The notes under the pieces: generated by a model
The model's input: only the letters and a program-made list of their open reading frames with translations
Databases searched by the model: none
What the model was told of the DNA's origin: nothing
Program-made: the position numbers and the translations under genes
Shown here: one piece after another, positions 27,510 through 36,401 of the stretch
Position numbering within the stretch: the first letter of the stretch is position 1
How the letters are laid out: the number at the start of each line of letters is the position of its first letter
NCBI RefSeq assembly: GCF_008629685.1
Contig: NZ_VWSF01000027.1
Coordinates: 22,606 to 86,605, forward strand
Direction of reading: 5' to 3'
DNA: 64,000 nt
DNA from: Adhaeribacter rhizoryzae
GTDB lineage: Bacteria; Bacteroidota; Bacteroidia; Cytophagales; Hymenobacteraceae

Positions 27510-29187
27510 AAGCAAACCGCAGCGCCTGGAAGATTTATTCCGGACCCAGATGGAAGCGGCGGAAGCAACGCCGTCGGAGCGGGTGTGGGAGCGGATTGAA
27601 CAAGGGTTAGACCTGAAAGAAGCCGGTTATTACAAAGAGCGGGTTGTCTGGTACCGGTCGTTGGCAGCGGCTTGCGTTGCTTTACTAGTATGCGCGGCCG
27701 TGTACCTGTACTACGATGCAAATACGCAGCATCCGGCCAATCAGCAGGTAGCAACTTTGCCGCAAACCCAAAATAACCCCGCTAGTGCCAATAGCAAAAC
27801 TTCTTCACCCGTAGCCTCCAGTCCGTTAAATAATAACAACAGCCAACCAACCGAAAATACAAACGCAACTGCCGAAGCTGCTTTGCCGGCGCAACCTGCA
27901 TTAGCCGCAAAAGAAGCAGGTTCTAAAAATAATGCTACAAATAATTATGCTATTAACTTGCCAGATAATCAGGTTAATGCAAATAAAAATTCAGCTAAAA
28001 CGTATGCGGCTACGCAATTAAATAATAATAATGTAAATCAAGAAAATATTGGTTTGGCAACTGGTAATTTAAATAATACTAAAGGTGAAAATAATCTGTT
28101 AACCGGAGCAAATAATATTTCCTTAGCCAGAAATGCGAAACGGGCAGTATTAATCGAAAATAGAGAAGCAAATAATGGGCTGGAACCACTCCAATCGGTA
28201 AATGCCTGGGCTTTGAGCAAAGGAGCAACTCCCGCCGATTCTTTATGGAAACCCAAAGCCATTGATGCTACGCCTCCTGCTTTGGCCTGGCAACCAACCG
28301 TTACTCCGGAACCGGAAAAACCTAAAATGTCGCGGTGGAGTTTTAGTGCAAAATATGCTCCGCAGTACTTTAACCAAAATGTAGAACTGGCATCGGCAGC
28401 CGCACCGCAATATTTAATGGCGCCTGGCAACAGCAGCTTTAACGGCGCGCCGGCGGCTAATGTAAATACCTTAAGTTATACCGAAGCCTTGAATGAATAT
28501 GACCGGAATACCTCCTCGGGCTTTTCGTACAATACAGCGGCCGCAGTAGGCTACGCGCTAAACGAGCATTGGTCTTTAGAAACCGGACTGCTCTTTACCC
28601 AAAATATTGCTACCAGCAAGTCGTCGTACGTTTTTAGTAACTCTTATCTGGCGGTTCGTTACAGTAATAATGATCCGATGGCCGGCCTGAACGATACTAA
28701 AAATGTGGCACAGGCCGCCGCTTTACCCACCACGGCGTTAGTAGCTTCTTTAGCCGGACAGCAACACCTGGGTAATGCGGCTGTAATTCAAACGCCTACT
28801 TACGAAACCGAATATCGGTACCGCTCGCTGGGCATGCCGCTTAAATTAAACTACCAGACCAAGAGCCGGAAATCGTTTTATTTTGCTTCGGTGGGGTTAT
28901 TAACCAACTTGCTGGTGCAAGCCAATATTGTTTCCGAATCGGACCGGGTGCCTAATATGAAATTTGGCAGTAACACAGATTCGCCTTTCCGTTCCTGGCA
29001 ATTTGCCACTGTATTATCGGCTGGTAAAGGATTTCGGGTATCAGAGTCTATTAGTTTAAAAGCAGGTTTAGAAGGCACCCAGTATTTAACCAGCCTGGCC
29101 GCTCATCCCGAAAATTTAAATAGTAAGCAGCGCAAACCCTATACCATTGGCCTTGCTTTAAGCTCCAGTTACACGTTGGGCAAGTAA
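27490..29187 (+). CDS. Membrane-anchored barrel protein coupled to ECF sigma factor (possible anti-sigma)
   Basis: Protein of 565 residues. The N-terminal 55 residues are charged and cytoplasmic-looking (EDLFRTQMEAAEATPSERVWERIE), as in anti-sigma proteins of Bacteroidota. One membrane helix follows at about 57-75 (SLAAACVALLVCAAVYLYY), then about 200 residues of low-complexity Asn/Ala/Gln-rich linker. The C-terminal 280 residues look like an outer-membrane beta-barrel of the PorT type (WSLETGLLFTQNIATSKSSY, SFYFASVGLLTNLLVQANI, ending YTIGLALSSSYTLGK). The 20-base overlap with the sigma gene suggests it regulates that factor. Function is inferred from layout; no catalytic motif was seen. Confidence 0.8.
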   Translation: MKELSDKSKPQRLEDLFRTQMEAAEATPSERVWERIEQGLDLKEAGYYKERVVWYRSLAAACVALLVCAAVYLYYDANTQHPANQQVATLPQTQNNPASANSKTSSPVASSPLNNNNSQPTENTNATAEAALPAQPALAAKEAGSKNNATNNYAINLPDNQVNANKNSAKTYAATQLNNNNVNQENIGLATGNLNNTKGENNLLTGANNISLARNAKRAVLIENREANNGLEPLQSVNAWALSKGATPADSLWKPKAIDATPPALAWQPTVTPEPEKPKMSRWSFSAKYAPQYFNQNVELASAAAPQYLMAPGNSSFNGAPAANVNTLSYTEALNEYDRNTSSGFSYNTAAAVGYALNEHWSLETGLLFTQNIATSKSSYVFSNSYLAVRYSNNDPMAGLNDTKNVAQAAALPTTALVASLAGQQHLGNAAVIQTPTYETEYRYRSLGMPLKLNYQTKSRKSFYFASVGLLTNLLVQANIVSESDRVPNMKFGSNTDSPFRSWQFATVLSAGKGFRVSESISLKAGLEGTQYLTSLAAHPENLNSKQRKPYTIGLALSSSYTLGK

Positions 29188-29247
29188 ATAGCAACTAAAA
29201 ATTTAAAGAGGATTATTCTTTTACAATATTGTTTATTATAGCATACT

Positions 29248-29281
29248 AAACCTGCTTAATATTTGAGCAGGTTTTTTATTT
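29248..29281 (+). terminator. Intrinsic terminator after sigma-factor operon
   Basis: A 9-bp stem AAACCTGCT (29248-29256) with AGCAGGTTT (29266-29274), then a run of T. It lies 60 bases after the barrel-protein stop codon and upstream of uvrB. Confidence 0.85.
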
Positions 29282-29467
29282 AAGTATAGTAGTTAGTAAT
29301 TAACCACTGATTTTCAGTTTAAAACATACTGTTGGGCTTAACTATTAATTAATAATTAGTAATCTATATGTAATATTTAGTAATTCAGCTAAATAAATTA
29401 GAACAGAGGCAACTAGCCGGGCGCAAATTTTGTTACAAATTGATCTGAATATTTCTAACTTTATTCC

Positions 29468-31498
29468 ATGGATTTTAAGCTAACATCGGAGTTTAAACCA
29501 ACCGGCGACCAACCCAAAGCCATTGCCCAATTAGTAGAGGGCGTCAGAAATGGCGAACCTGCTCAGGTTTTGCTGGGTGCTACGGGTACGGGTAAAACGT
29601 TTACAGTGGCTAACGTTATTCAGGAGGTTAAAAAACCAACCCTGGTACTTTGCCACAATAAAACCCTGGCCGCCCAGTTGTACGGGGAGTTCAAGAGTTT
29701 CTTCCCCAATAACTCCGTCGAATATTTTATATCGTACTACGATTATTACCAGCCCGAAGCTTATATCGCTTCCACTAATACCTTTATCGAGAAGGATTTG
29801 GCTATTAACGAAGAAATTGAAAAGCTGCGGCTGCACTGTACGTCGGCGTTGTTATCGGGACGGCGCGATGTAATTGTGGTGGCTTCGGTTTCGTGTATTT
29901 ACGGTATTGGTAACCCCGAAGAATTTGGTAAAAACGTAATTTACATTCGGCCGGGCCAGCGGGTAAGCCGCAACCATTTGCTTTACCAGTTTGTACAAAT
30001 ATTATACAGCCGCACCGAAGCCGAGTTTACCCGCGGTTCTTTCCGGGTAAAAGGCGATACCGTCGATATTTTTCCGGCCTACGCCGATTACGCGTATCGT
30101 ATTTATTTCTTCGGCGACGAAATTGAAGCCATCCAGCGAATTGATCCCGGCACCGGTAAAAAAATTGGCGATGAAGACCAGGTAGCTTTGTACCCGGCCA
30201 ACCTCTTCGTAACGGGCCAGGACGTTATGCAGCAAGCCATTCAGGAAATTCAGTTTGACTTAATGGCGCAGCACAATTATTTTCTGAAAGAATTCCGGGA
30301 AGATGAAGCCAAACGTATTAAAGAACGGACCGAGTTCGACCTGGAAATGATTCGGGAGTTAGGCTATTGCTCCGGCATTGAGAACTATTCGCGTTATTTC
30401 GACCGGCGGCAGCCCGGCGCGCGGCCATTCTGTTTATTAGATTATTTCCCCAACGATTACCTGATGGTGATAGACGAAAGCCACGTAACCACGCCCCAGG
30501 TGCGGGCCATGTGGGGCGGCGACCGCTCGCGCAAAACCCAACTGGTAGAGTATGGCTTCCGGCTGCCTTCGGCCATGGATAACCGCCCGCTTACGTTTAA
30601 TGAGTTTGAGTCGATGATGCAGCAGACTATTTTTGTTAGTGCTACGCCCAGCGATTACGAACTGCAGAAAGCCGGCGGGGTAGTAGTGGAGCAGATAATC
30701 CGGCCCACCGGTTTGCTGGACCCCGAAATTGAAGTGCGCCCGAGCATTAACCAGGTAGATGATTTGCTGGACGAAATAGATACCCGTATTAAAATGGGCG
30801 ACCGCGTTTTGGTGACTACGCTTACCAAGCGCATGGCTGAAGAATTATCCAAATATATGGACCGGCTGAATATTAAAGTAAAATATATTCACTCGGAGAT
30901 TAAATCTTTAGACCGCGTAGAAATATTGCGGGAACTGCGCTTAGGCCACATTGATGTGCTGATTGGCGTTAACCTGCTGCGCGAAGGTTTGGATTTACCC
31001 GAAGTGTCGTTGGTAGCCATTCTGGACGCCGATAAAGAAGGTTTCCTGCGTGATCAGCGCTCACTTATTCAGACTACGGGTCGGGCGGCCCGGAACAGCC
31101 AGGGCAAAGTAATTATGTACGCCGACCGCATGACGGGTTCGATGCAGCGCACCATTGACGAAACCAACCGCCGCCGGTCCGTACAAATGGCTTACAACGC
31201 AGAACACGGCATTACCCCAACCACGGTATACAAATCGAAAGAAGAGATTATGGTACAGACTTCGGTTGCCGATGCCCGGAAAGAAGTGAAGATTTATGCT
31301 GGCCCCGACGAAGCGGAAATGTCTTTAGCGGCAGAACCGGTAATTCAATACATGAAGCGCGACGAACTCGAAAAGCTGATTAAGAAAACCGAAAAGCAGA
31401 TGGAAGCCGCTGCCAAAGATTTAGACTTTTTACAAGCTGCCAAATTCCGCGATGAGCTGGCTGAATTACGAAAGTTATTGAAAAGCAAACGAGATTAA
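29468..31498 (+). CDS. uvrB: Excinuclease ABC subunit UvrB
   Basis: DNA-damage recognition helicase of nucleotide excision repair; it receives DNA from UvrA and recruits UvrC. Walker A GATGTGKTF lies near residues 37-45. The damage-probing beta-hairpin YYDYYQPEAYI and the DESH Walker B (IDESHVTTPQ) are present, as are helicase motifs ending in QTTGRAARNSQGKVIMYAD. The C-terminal UVR domain (LEKLIKKTEKQMEAAAKDLDFLQAAKFRDEL) that binds UvrC is complete. At 676 residues it is full length. Single gene with its own terminator; uvrA is not in this window. Confidence 0.98.
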   Translation: MDFKLTSEFKPTGDQPKAIAQLVEGVRNGEPAQVLLGATGTGKTFTVANVIQEVKKPTLVLCHNKTLAAQLYGEFKSFFPNNSVEYFISYYDYYQPEAYIASTNTFIEKDLAINEEIEKLRLHCTSALLSGRRDVIVVASVSCIYGIGNPEEFGKNVIYIRPGQRVSRNHLLYQFVQILYSRTEAEFTRGSFRVKGDTVDIFPAYADYAYRIYFFGDEIEAIQRIDPGTGKKIGDEDQVALYPANLFVTGQDVMQQAIQEIQFDLMAQHNYFLKEFREDEAKRIKERTEFDLEMIRELGYCSGIENYSRYFDRRQPGARPFCLLDYFPNDYLMVIDESHVTTPQVRAMWGGDRSRKTQLVEYGFRLPSAMDNRPLTFNEFESMMQQTIFVSATPSDYELQKAGGVVVEQIIRPTGLLDPEIEVRPSINQVDDLLDEIDTRIKMGDRVLVTTLTKRMAEELSKYMDRLNIKVKYIHSEIKSLDRVEILRELRLGHIDVLIGVNLLREGLDLPEVSLVAILDADKEGFLRDQRSLIQTTGRAARNSQGKVIMYADRMTGSMQRTIDETNRRRSVQMAYNAEHGITPTTVYKSKEEIMVQTSVADARKEVKIYAGPDEAEMSLAAEPVIQYMKRDELEKLIKKTEKQMEAAAKDLDFLQAAKFRDELAELRKLLKSKRD

Positions 31499-31508
31499 TA
31501 CTGTACAG

Positions 31509-31533
31509 AAAGAGCCGCAAGGCTCTTTTTTGT
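31509..31533 (+). terminator. Intrinsic terminator of uvrB
   Basis: An 8-bp stem AAAGAGCC with GGCTCTTT around a GCAA tetraloop (31517-31520), followed by T residues, 10 bases after the uvrB stop codon. Confidence 0.88.
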
Positions 31534-31575
31534 TATTAATCCCATTATTAGGCAATTTATGCGCTTACATTATCG

Positions 31576-31656
31576 GGTCATATTGAGCCTGGCGAAATAG
31601 CTATTAATTACATTACAATGCTGTTATAGATCCTTCGACAAGCTCAGGATGACAAA
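31576..31656. repeat. REP-like imperfect palindrome
   Basis: Left arm TCATATTGAGCCTGGCGAAA begins at 31578; the right arm GATCCTTCGACAAGCTCAGG starts at 31629 and runs to about 31652. The arms pair at 17 of 24 positions across a gap of about 27 nt. The right arm read in reverse begins TCATCCTGAGCTTGTCGAAG, a motif I recall as recurrent between genes of many bacteria. It lies in the gap between the uvrB terminator and the VOC gene. Confidence 0.6.
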
Positions 31657-31722
31657 ACCATTGGAAAGCGCAGGTACTATTTGATGGTAGTAATAGTTAT
31701 GGTTGTTTCGGGCTATCATCCT

Positions 31723-32091
31723 TTATTTAGCAAACTCACCAAAGTGCCACAATACACCTGATGGGTCATGCATAAATAATTCTCTGCCCCAATTAAATTG
31801 CTTAATTTCTGTAATTTTTACGTCTTGGAATTTACTCGTCAAACCTTTGCTTTGCAATTCGGCAGCGCATTTTTCAACGTCGTCTACTTCTAAAAATATC
31901 ATCGAATTATTTACCCATTCTTCCGCATAGTAGTCCTGCAAATAAAAACCTAAATTTTCGTTTACCTTAAACAAACACATTTTTTGGTCAATTACAATTT
32001 CCTCAAAATCAAGTTCCCGGTAAAACGCTCTTGATTCTTCATAGTTTTTTGCGCCAATAAATGCGCGGATAGATTTTGGTTGGTAGTTCAT
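31723..32091 (-). CDS. VOC superfamily (glyoxalase/bleomycin-resistance-like) protein
   Basis: Small protein of 122 residues with the paired beta-alpha-beta-beta-beta pattern of the VOC fold: IRAFIGAKNYEESRAFYRELDF at the start and GRELFMHDPSGVLWHFGEF at the end. The final Asp-Pro-Ser-Gly and Trp-His-Phe segment is usual for the metal-site strand. The ATG at 32091 (MNYQPKS) was preferred to an upstream start that adds 16 residues unlike the family and would overlap an inverted repeat. Substrate unknown. It lies 92 bases after the MocA-like gene on the same strand but may have separate control. Confidence 0.85.
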   Translation of the reverse strand: MNYQPKSIRAFIGAKNYEESRAFYRELDFEEIVIDQKMCLFKVNENLGFYLQDYYAEEWVNNSMIFLEVDDVEKCAAELQSKGLTSKFQDVKITEIKQFNWGRELFMHDPSGVLWHFGEFAK

Positions 32092-32106
32092 GTAATGTAG
32101 TTTTTG

Positions 32107-32143
32107 CCGGTTGTTTACTATTATTCTTTTCGTAAACAACTGG
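32107..32143. promoter_or_regulatory. Inverted repeat upstream of VOC gene
   Basis: GTTGTTTAC (32110-32118) and GTAAACAAC (32132-32140) form a perfect 9-bp inverted repeat with a 13-nt spacer; one mismatch further out the match resumes (CCGG/CTGG). It ends 16 bases before the VOC start codon, a fitting place for a repressor site. No regulator gene is adjacent. Confidence 0.45.
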
Positions 32144-32183
32144 TGGGTACCTGGTAATTTATTTACGGATGCAGGGTTATTAA

Positions 32184-32783
32184 TTATTCTACCCGGTGTT
32201 GCTGCAGGTCTTCGTAATCCTGGGGCGTATCAATATCAAAAGTGCCGAGCGGGAAGGTAATAGGAGTTACAACTGCGGCGTGCCGGAACAATAATTTTTT
32301 AGCGCCTTCCTGGCCTTTTAAAGCTAATAATTCCGGGAAAAATTGTTTGTCGAATAAAGCGGGGGTACCTAGAGTGTTGTGGTACGAACAAGCAATAATG
32401 CCGTGGCCATGCAATCTTTTCTGTTCTACGATGTCATTTAATAAAGCAGTAGTAACAAACGGCTGATCGCAGACCATAATAATGGCGCCGTCTAAATCCG
32501 GTGCCATTTGGTTTAAAGCCAATATTCCTTGCCGAATGGAAGAGGCCATGCCTTCCTGCCAATCGGGATTAAAAATTGTTTGCACTGGTAAATCGTTCAG
32601 GCTGGCCTGGAAAGCTTCGGCGTTGGAGCCCAATATTACCAAAACCGGCTCGCACGAAGAGGCCAGGGCAGTTTGGATGGCACGTTGCAACAAAGGCTGA
32701 CCTTCGTATAGTAAATTTTGTTTGGGTTCACCGAGGCGGCTGGAAGAACCGGCTGCCAATAAAATAAGTCCAACTGAAGCCAT
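32184..32783 (-). CDS. Molybdenum cofactor cytidylyltransferase, MocA-like
   Basis: Nucleotidyltransferase of 199 residues that would join CTP to molybdopterin to make the cytosine dinucleotide cofactor. The N-terminal loop ILLAAGSSSRLGEPKQNLLYEG (about residues 7-28) is the MocA form of the nucleotide site. VCDQPFV (about residue 94) carries the metal-binding Asp, and GTPALFDKQFFPELLALKGQEGAKKLL is the conserved later block. It is 39 bases downstream of the XdhC gene in the molybdoenzyme operon, where a cytidylyltransferase is expected. The choice of CTP over GTP is inferred from motif and context. Confidence 0.9.
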   Translation of the reverse strand: MASVGLILLAAGSSSRLGEPKQNLLYEGQPLLQRAIQTALASSCEPVLVILGSNAEAFQASLNDLPVQTIFNPDWQEGMASSIRQGILALNQMAPDLDGAIIMVCDQPFVTTALLNDIVEQKRLHGHGIIACSYHNTLGTPALFDKQFFPELLALKGQEGAKKLLFRHAAVVTPITFPLGTFDIDTPQDYEDLQQHRVE

Positions 32784-32822
32784 TGTGCAAAATTTTTAAA
32801 TATTCACTCCGGATATTTTCTA

Positions 32823-33983
32823 TTACGGCAAAAGCGTCACCTGGGTAATGGCTTCGTCCTGGCGGGCATGAATAACATCCGGTTTATCGCGGAGCAGACC
32901 ACCCGTTTTACCAGCCAGCACGGCTTTTATTTCCGAAATAATAGATAAAGCAATTTCTTCCGGGTTTTCAGCGCCCAGTTCTAAACCGGTTGGCCCGTAT
33001 ATTTTCTGGAGTTGCGCCTCGCTGGGATTAATGCCTTCGTCCTGTAATTCGGCCAGCATCCGGTCGAGTTTCTTTTTAGGGCCTAAAGCACCTATGTAAG
33101 AAATATTTAAATTAATTAGTTGCCGGAGCATGGCCAGGTCGTAATTGTAATTGTGGGTCATTAATACAAAAACAGTCTGGGCATCTACGGCTAATTGCTC
33201 CAATACTTTTTCAGGTTTGGCAATTAAAACCTGGTCGGCTAACGGAAAACGTTCGGCAGTGGCGTAATTATTGCGGCCATCTACTATAGTAGTTTTCCAG
33301 CCTAAAACTTTGGCAATTTCCACCAGCGGCCTAATATCATTGCCAGCCCCAATAATGACCAAAGCTACCGGTGGTTTCAATAATTCTACAAAGGCGGTAA
33401 GGTTATACAGGCCGGTTACATACGTTTTTATAGCCGATGATTGGGTGGCAAAAACTTCGGCAGCATCGGTAGTTAACTGGTTTTGCAGGCGATCGTCCGA
33501 TATAGAACCGGATAGTTGACCGTTGGCGAGTTGCAGCAAACAAGTCCCGGGTTGGGGTGCCTGCCGGTTTTGCAAGTTAAACAAAGTAACCAATACGGCT
33601 TGCTGTCGCCGGGCTAGTACAGCTTTAAGCAACGCAATAGGGTTAACCGGATTGGCTGACTGAATGGGTTCAATTAATATTTGAATAATGCCGTTGCAGC
33701 CCAAACCCACGCCTAGCTTGGCATCGTCTTCGTCGGTGGTGTCGTAGGTAACCAGCATGGCTTTTTGCTGCACCATCACCAGCCGGGCTTTACGTAGCGC
33801 ATCGCCTTCTAAACACCCGCCACTAATAGCGCCGGTAAGCTGACCGTCTTCGGTAACCAGCATACGGGCCCCGGGCCGGCGATACGACGAACCGGCTACG
33901 TGTACCACTGTGGCAAGGGCCGTCTGCTTGCCGGCCAACTGCGTTTCGTCGTAAGCTTTTACAATTTCCTGTATTTCCTTCAT
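32823..33983 (-). CDS. XdhC/CoxI family molybdoenzyme maturation protein
   Basis: Chaperone of 386 residues that binds the mature molybdenum cofactor, aids its sulfuration and delivers it to the large oxidoreductase subunit. The N-terminal XdhC/CoxI domain has ALATVVHVAGSSYRRPGARML and GAISGGCLEGDAL. The C-terminal Rossmann-like domain has LVIIGAGNDIRPLVEIAKVLGW and the MTHNYNYDLAMLRQLI and YIGALGPKKK segments. It corresponds in place and role to PaoD of the E. coli aldehyde oxidoreductase operon. It lies between the large-subunit gene and the MocA-like gene, separated from the former by a 157-base gap with an inverted repeat. Confidence 0.93.
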   Translation of the reverse strand: MKEIQEIVKAYDETQLAGKQTALATVVHVAGSSYRRPGARMLVTEDGQLTGAISGGCLEGDALRKARLVMVQQKAMLVTYDTTDEDDAKLGVGLGCNGIIQILIEPIQSANPVNPIALLKAVLARRQQAVLVTLFNLQNRQAPQPGTCLLQLANGQLSGSISDDRLQNQLTTDAAEVFATQSSAIKTYVTGLYNLTAFVELLKPPVALVIIGAGNDIRPLVEIAKVLGWKTTIVDGRNNYATAERFPLADQVLIAKPEKVLEQLAVDAQTVFVLMTHNYNYDLAMLRQLINLNISYIGALGPKKKLDRMLAELQDEGINPSEAQLQKIYGPTGLELGAENPEEIALSIISEIKAVLAGKTGGLLRDKPDVIHARQDEAITQVTLLP

Positions 33984-33989
33984 GAATGT

Positions 33990-34133
33990 AGTAACAGGTA
34001 GTAGGTTTCAGAACTTTACTTTAACCGACCACTATATATTTCTTCCCAAAAAAAGATAAGCAAATTTACACATATTTAAACGAATAGGAGGGCGTTATTG
34101 ATACCTGATACTTACTACCTGCTACCTGCTACT
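33990..34133. repeat. Inverted repeat with GTAGCAG units inside the molybdoenzyme operon
   Basis: The left arm (from 33990, AGTAACAGGTAGTAGGTTTC) and the right arm (34105-34133) are complementary except that the right arm has one extra 7-base unit (GTAGCAG twice). The arms lie about 90 nt apart in the gap between the large-subunit and XdhC genes. It may be a mobile-type palindrome or a transcript-level attenuator. Confidence 0.5.
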
Positions 34134-34140
34134 TTTTCCC

Positions 34141-36390
34141 TCAGATTAATTTGTCCGGCGTTATGGGTAGGTTCCGGATGCGTTTGCCGGTAGCGTGAAA
34201 CACCGCGTTGGCAATGGCAGCAGAAACGCCCACAATGGCTATTTCGCCGAGGCCTTTGGCACCCACGGGGTTTACGTGCGGGTCGTGTTCGTCTATAAAA
34301 AATGCATCTATTTGGGGCACATCGGCGTGAACGGGTACGTGGTAATTGGCAAAATCAGCGGTTACGTAGCGGCCAAAGCGGTGGTCCATTACCGATTCTT
34401 CGGTTAAAGCCATGCCAATGCCGCCCACTATGCCGCCAATAGATTGGCTGCGAGCGGTTTTTAAATTAATTACTTTACCTACGCCGGCACACGTTACTAC
34501 CCGCTTAACCCGTACTTCGCCGGTAATTGGGTTTACATGCACTTCCACAAAATGCGCCCCAAACGCAGACATGGAATATTTCTGCCATTCGGCTCCGGGC
34601 TTCGATTCTTCGGTTACTTCCAGTTGGGGTAAGTTGTTTTGCTTTAATATTTCGGTATAAGTAATACTAACCGCTGGGTTCTGGGTTTTAAATATTCGCC
34701 CATCCGCCACAGATAAATCTGCGGGGTTAGCATTGTATAAAGTTGAATGAGGGGAAGTTACAGCCAATTGCAGCAGCTTTTGTTTTAAGGCTTCGCAGGC
34801 CACTTTTACCGCCGAGCCTACGCTCGAAACCGTAGTAGAACCGGTTTGGCCGGGTGCATCGGGTAAAGTAGATTCGCCTAAATCGAAGCGGATTAGAGCA
34901 GGCGAAATGTTTAGCGTATCGGCGGCAATCTGGGTCATGGCCGTGCCGGTACCTGGCCCAATATCGCTGGTAGCACTTTGCACAATTACTTTGCCATCGG
35001 CTTGCAAAACGGCCCGGGCTTTGGCATTATTCCGGTGTACGCCAAACATACTCGAAGCCATGCCGTACCCCACCAAAAACTGCCCTTGGCGCATAGAGCG
35101 GGGTTCTAAAGTACGTTTGTGCCAGCCAAAATGCTCTGCGCCTTTAGCGTAACATTCTTTCAGCGATTTGCTCGACCATGGTAAATTTTTCTCCGGGTCA
35201 GAATCGGCGTGGTTGCGTAGCCGCAATTCCAGCGGGTCTATTCGTAAGGCGTAGGCCAGTTCGTCGATTGCCGATTCTAAGGCATAAACCCCCGTAACTT
35301 CGCCGGGGCCGCGCATCCAGGTGGGTGTATTTACATCCAGGTTAACCAAGCGGTAGCGCGTTCGCACATTGGGGCAGGCGTATAATACGCGGGTTGCCAA
35401 TACGGTTCTTTCGGTATGTTCTTCGTAGGTAGAGGTGTGAGCAATGGCTTCGTGGGTAATCGCGGTTAACCGGCCATCTTTGGTAGCACCAATACTTAAT
35501 TTCTGGATGGTTTCGGGGCGCGAACCAACCGAATTGAACATTAATTCGCGGGGCAGCGCCAACTTTACCGGCCGCTGCACTTTTTTGGCGGCCAACGTAG
35601 CGGCCATTACGTGCGGCCACACCCGAATGCCCGAACCAAAAGCGCCGCCAATAAATTTCGCCTGCACTTTTACGTTTTCTATAGGCAGCTTAAAAGCCCG
35701 GGCCAAATTGCCTTGTGTGCCTTTTATTACCTGGGTTTTATCGTAAAGCGTTAATTTATCCGGCGCTTCCCAGTGCGCAATTAGGGCGTGGGGCTCCAGC
35801 GGATTGTGGTGTTCCGTAGGAATTTTGTAAGTAGCTTCAATTTTTACGGCAGCGGTATTTAAAGCTTCGGGGTTGCCCCGGTCGTAATCGTGGTACCGCG
35901 AATTTTTATCTCGCTGCACGTTGGCGGGTAAAGCTGCCCGCGATATATTAGCTTCTAAATCGGTCTGGTGTGGTTCTTTTTCGTACTGCACCTTTACCAG
36001 CGAAGCCGCGTATTTGGCTCGTTGCAAGGTATCGGCTACTACTACGGCTACCGGCTGCCCGCTAAAATATACCAGGTTATCGTGGAATACCCGCAGGGGC
36101 GTACCCAAAGTAGCACGCTCCGGCATGGCCGGCGACGAACCGTACGCCGGCACCCCCGGCGAATTTACATGACTAATTACCGCCAATATTCCCGGTGCCC
36201 GTTCGGCTTGTTTGCTATCGAGCGCGGTAATGAGGCCTTTGGCAATGGTGCTCGTTACCAGTACGGCGTGGGCAATATTGGGTAGCTGATATTCGGCGGC
36301 GTACGTGGCCTTACCGGTTACTTTCAAGCGCCCGTCTACCCGGTCTAAAGAATCATTAATATTATCCTGGTCGAAAAAAGCTTTTTCCAT
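34141..36390 (-). CDS. paoC: Aldehyde/xanthine oxidoreductase, molybdopterin-binding large subunit
   Basis: Catalytic subunit of 749 residues in the xanthine oxidase family, of the PaoC/YagR size class. The N-terminal hammerhead domain opens DRVDGRLKVTGKATYAAEYQLPN. The molybdenum domains include FIGGAFGSGIRVWPHV, RGPGEVTGVYALESAIDELA and the glycine-rich cofactor loop AMTQIAADTL with GQTGSTTVSS. The active-site Glu is in VGAKGLGEIAIVGV near the C terminus (about residue 721). There is no export signal of its own; it would travel with the Tat-bearing small subunit. It follows the FAD subunit by 11 bases. The natural aldehyde is unknown. Confidence 0.93.
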   Translation of the reverse strand: MEKAFFDQDNINDSLDRVDGRLKVTGKATYAAEYQLPNIAHAVLVTSTIAKGLITALDSKQAERAPGILAVISHVNSPGVPAYGSSPAMPERATLGTPLRVFHDNLVYFSGQPVAVVVADTLQRAKYAASLVKVQYEKEPHQTDLEANISRAALPANVQRDKNSRYHDYDRGNPEALNTAAVKIEATYKIPTEHHNPLEPHALIAHWEAPDKLTLYDKTQVIKGTQGNLARAFKLPIENVKVQAKFIGGAFGSGIRVWPHVMAATLAAKKVQRPVKLALPRELMFNSVGSRPETIQKLSIGATKDGRLTAITHEAIAHTSTYEEHTERTVLATRVLYACPNVRTRYRLVNLDVNTPTWMRGPGEVTGVYALESAIDELAYALRIDPLELRLRNHADSDPEKNLPWSSKSLKECYAKGAEHFGWHKRTLEPRSMRQGQFLVGYGMASSMFGVHRNNAKARAVLQADGKVIVQSATSDIGPGTGTAMTQIAADTLNISPALIRFDLGESTLPDAPGQTGSTTVSSVGSAVKVACEALKQKLLQLAVTSPHSTLYNANPADLSVADGRIFKTQNPAVSITYTEILKQNNLPQLEVTEESKPGAEWQKYSMSAFGAHFVEVHVNPITGEVRVKRVVTCAGVGKVINLKTARSQSIGGIVGGIGMALTEESVMDHRFGRYVTADFANYHVPVHADVPQIDAFFIDEHDPHVNPVGAKGLGEIAIVGVSAAIANAVFHATGKRIRNLPITPDKLI

Positions 36391-36401
36391 GATCTGTTTA
36401 T

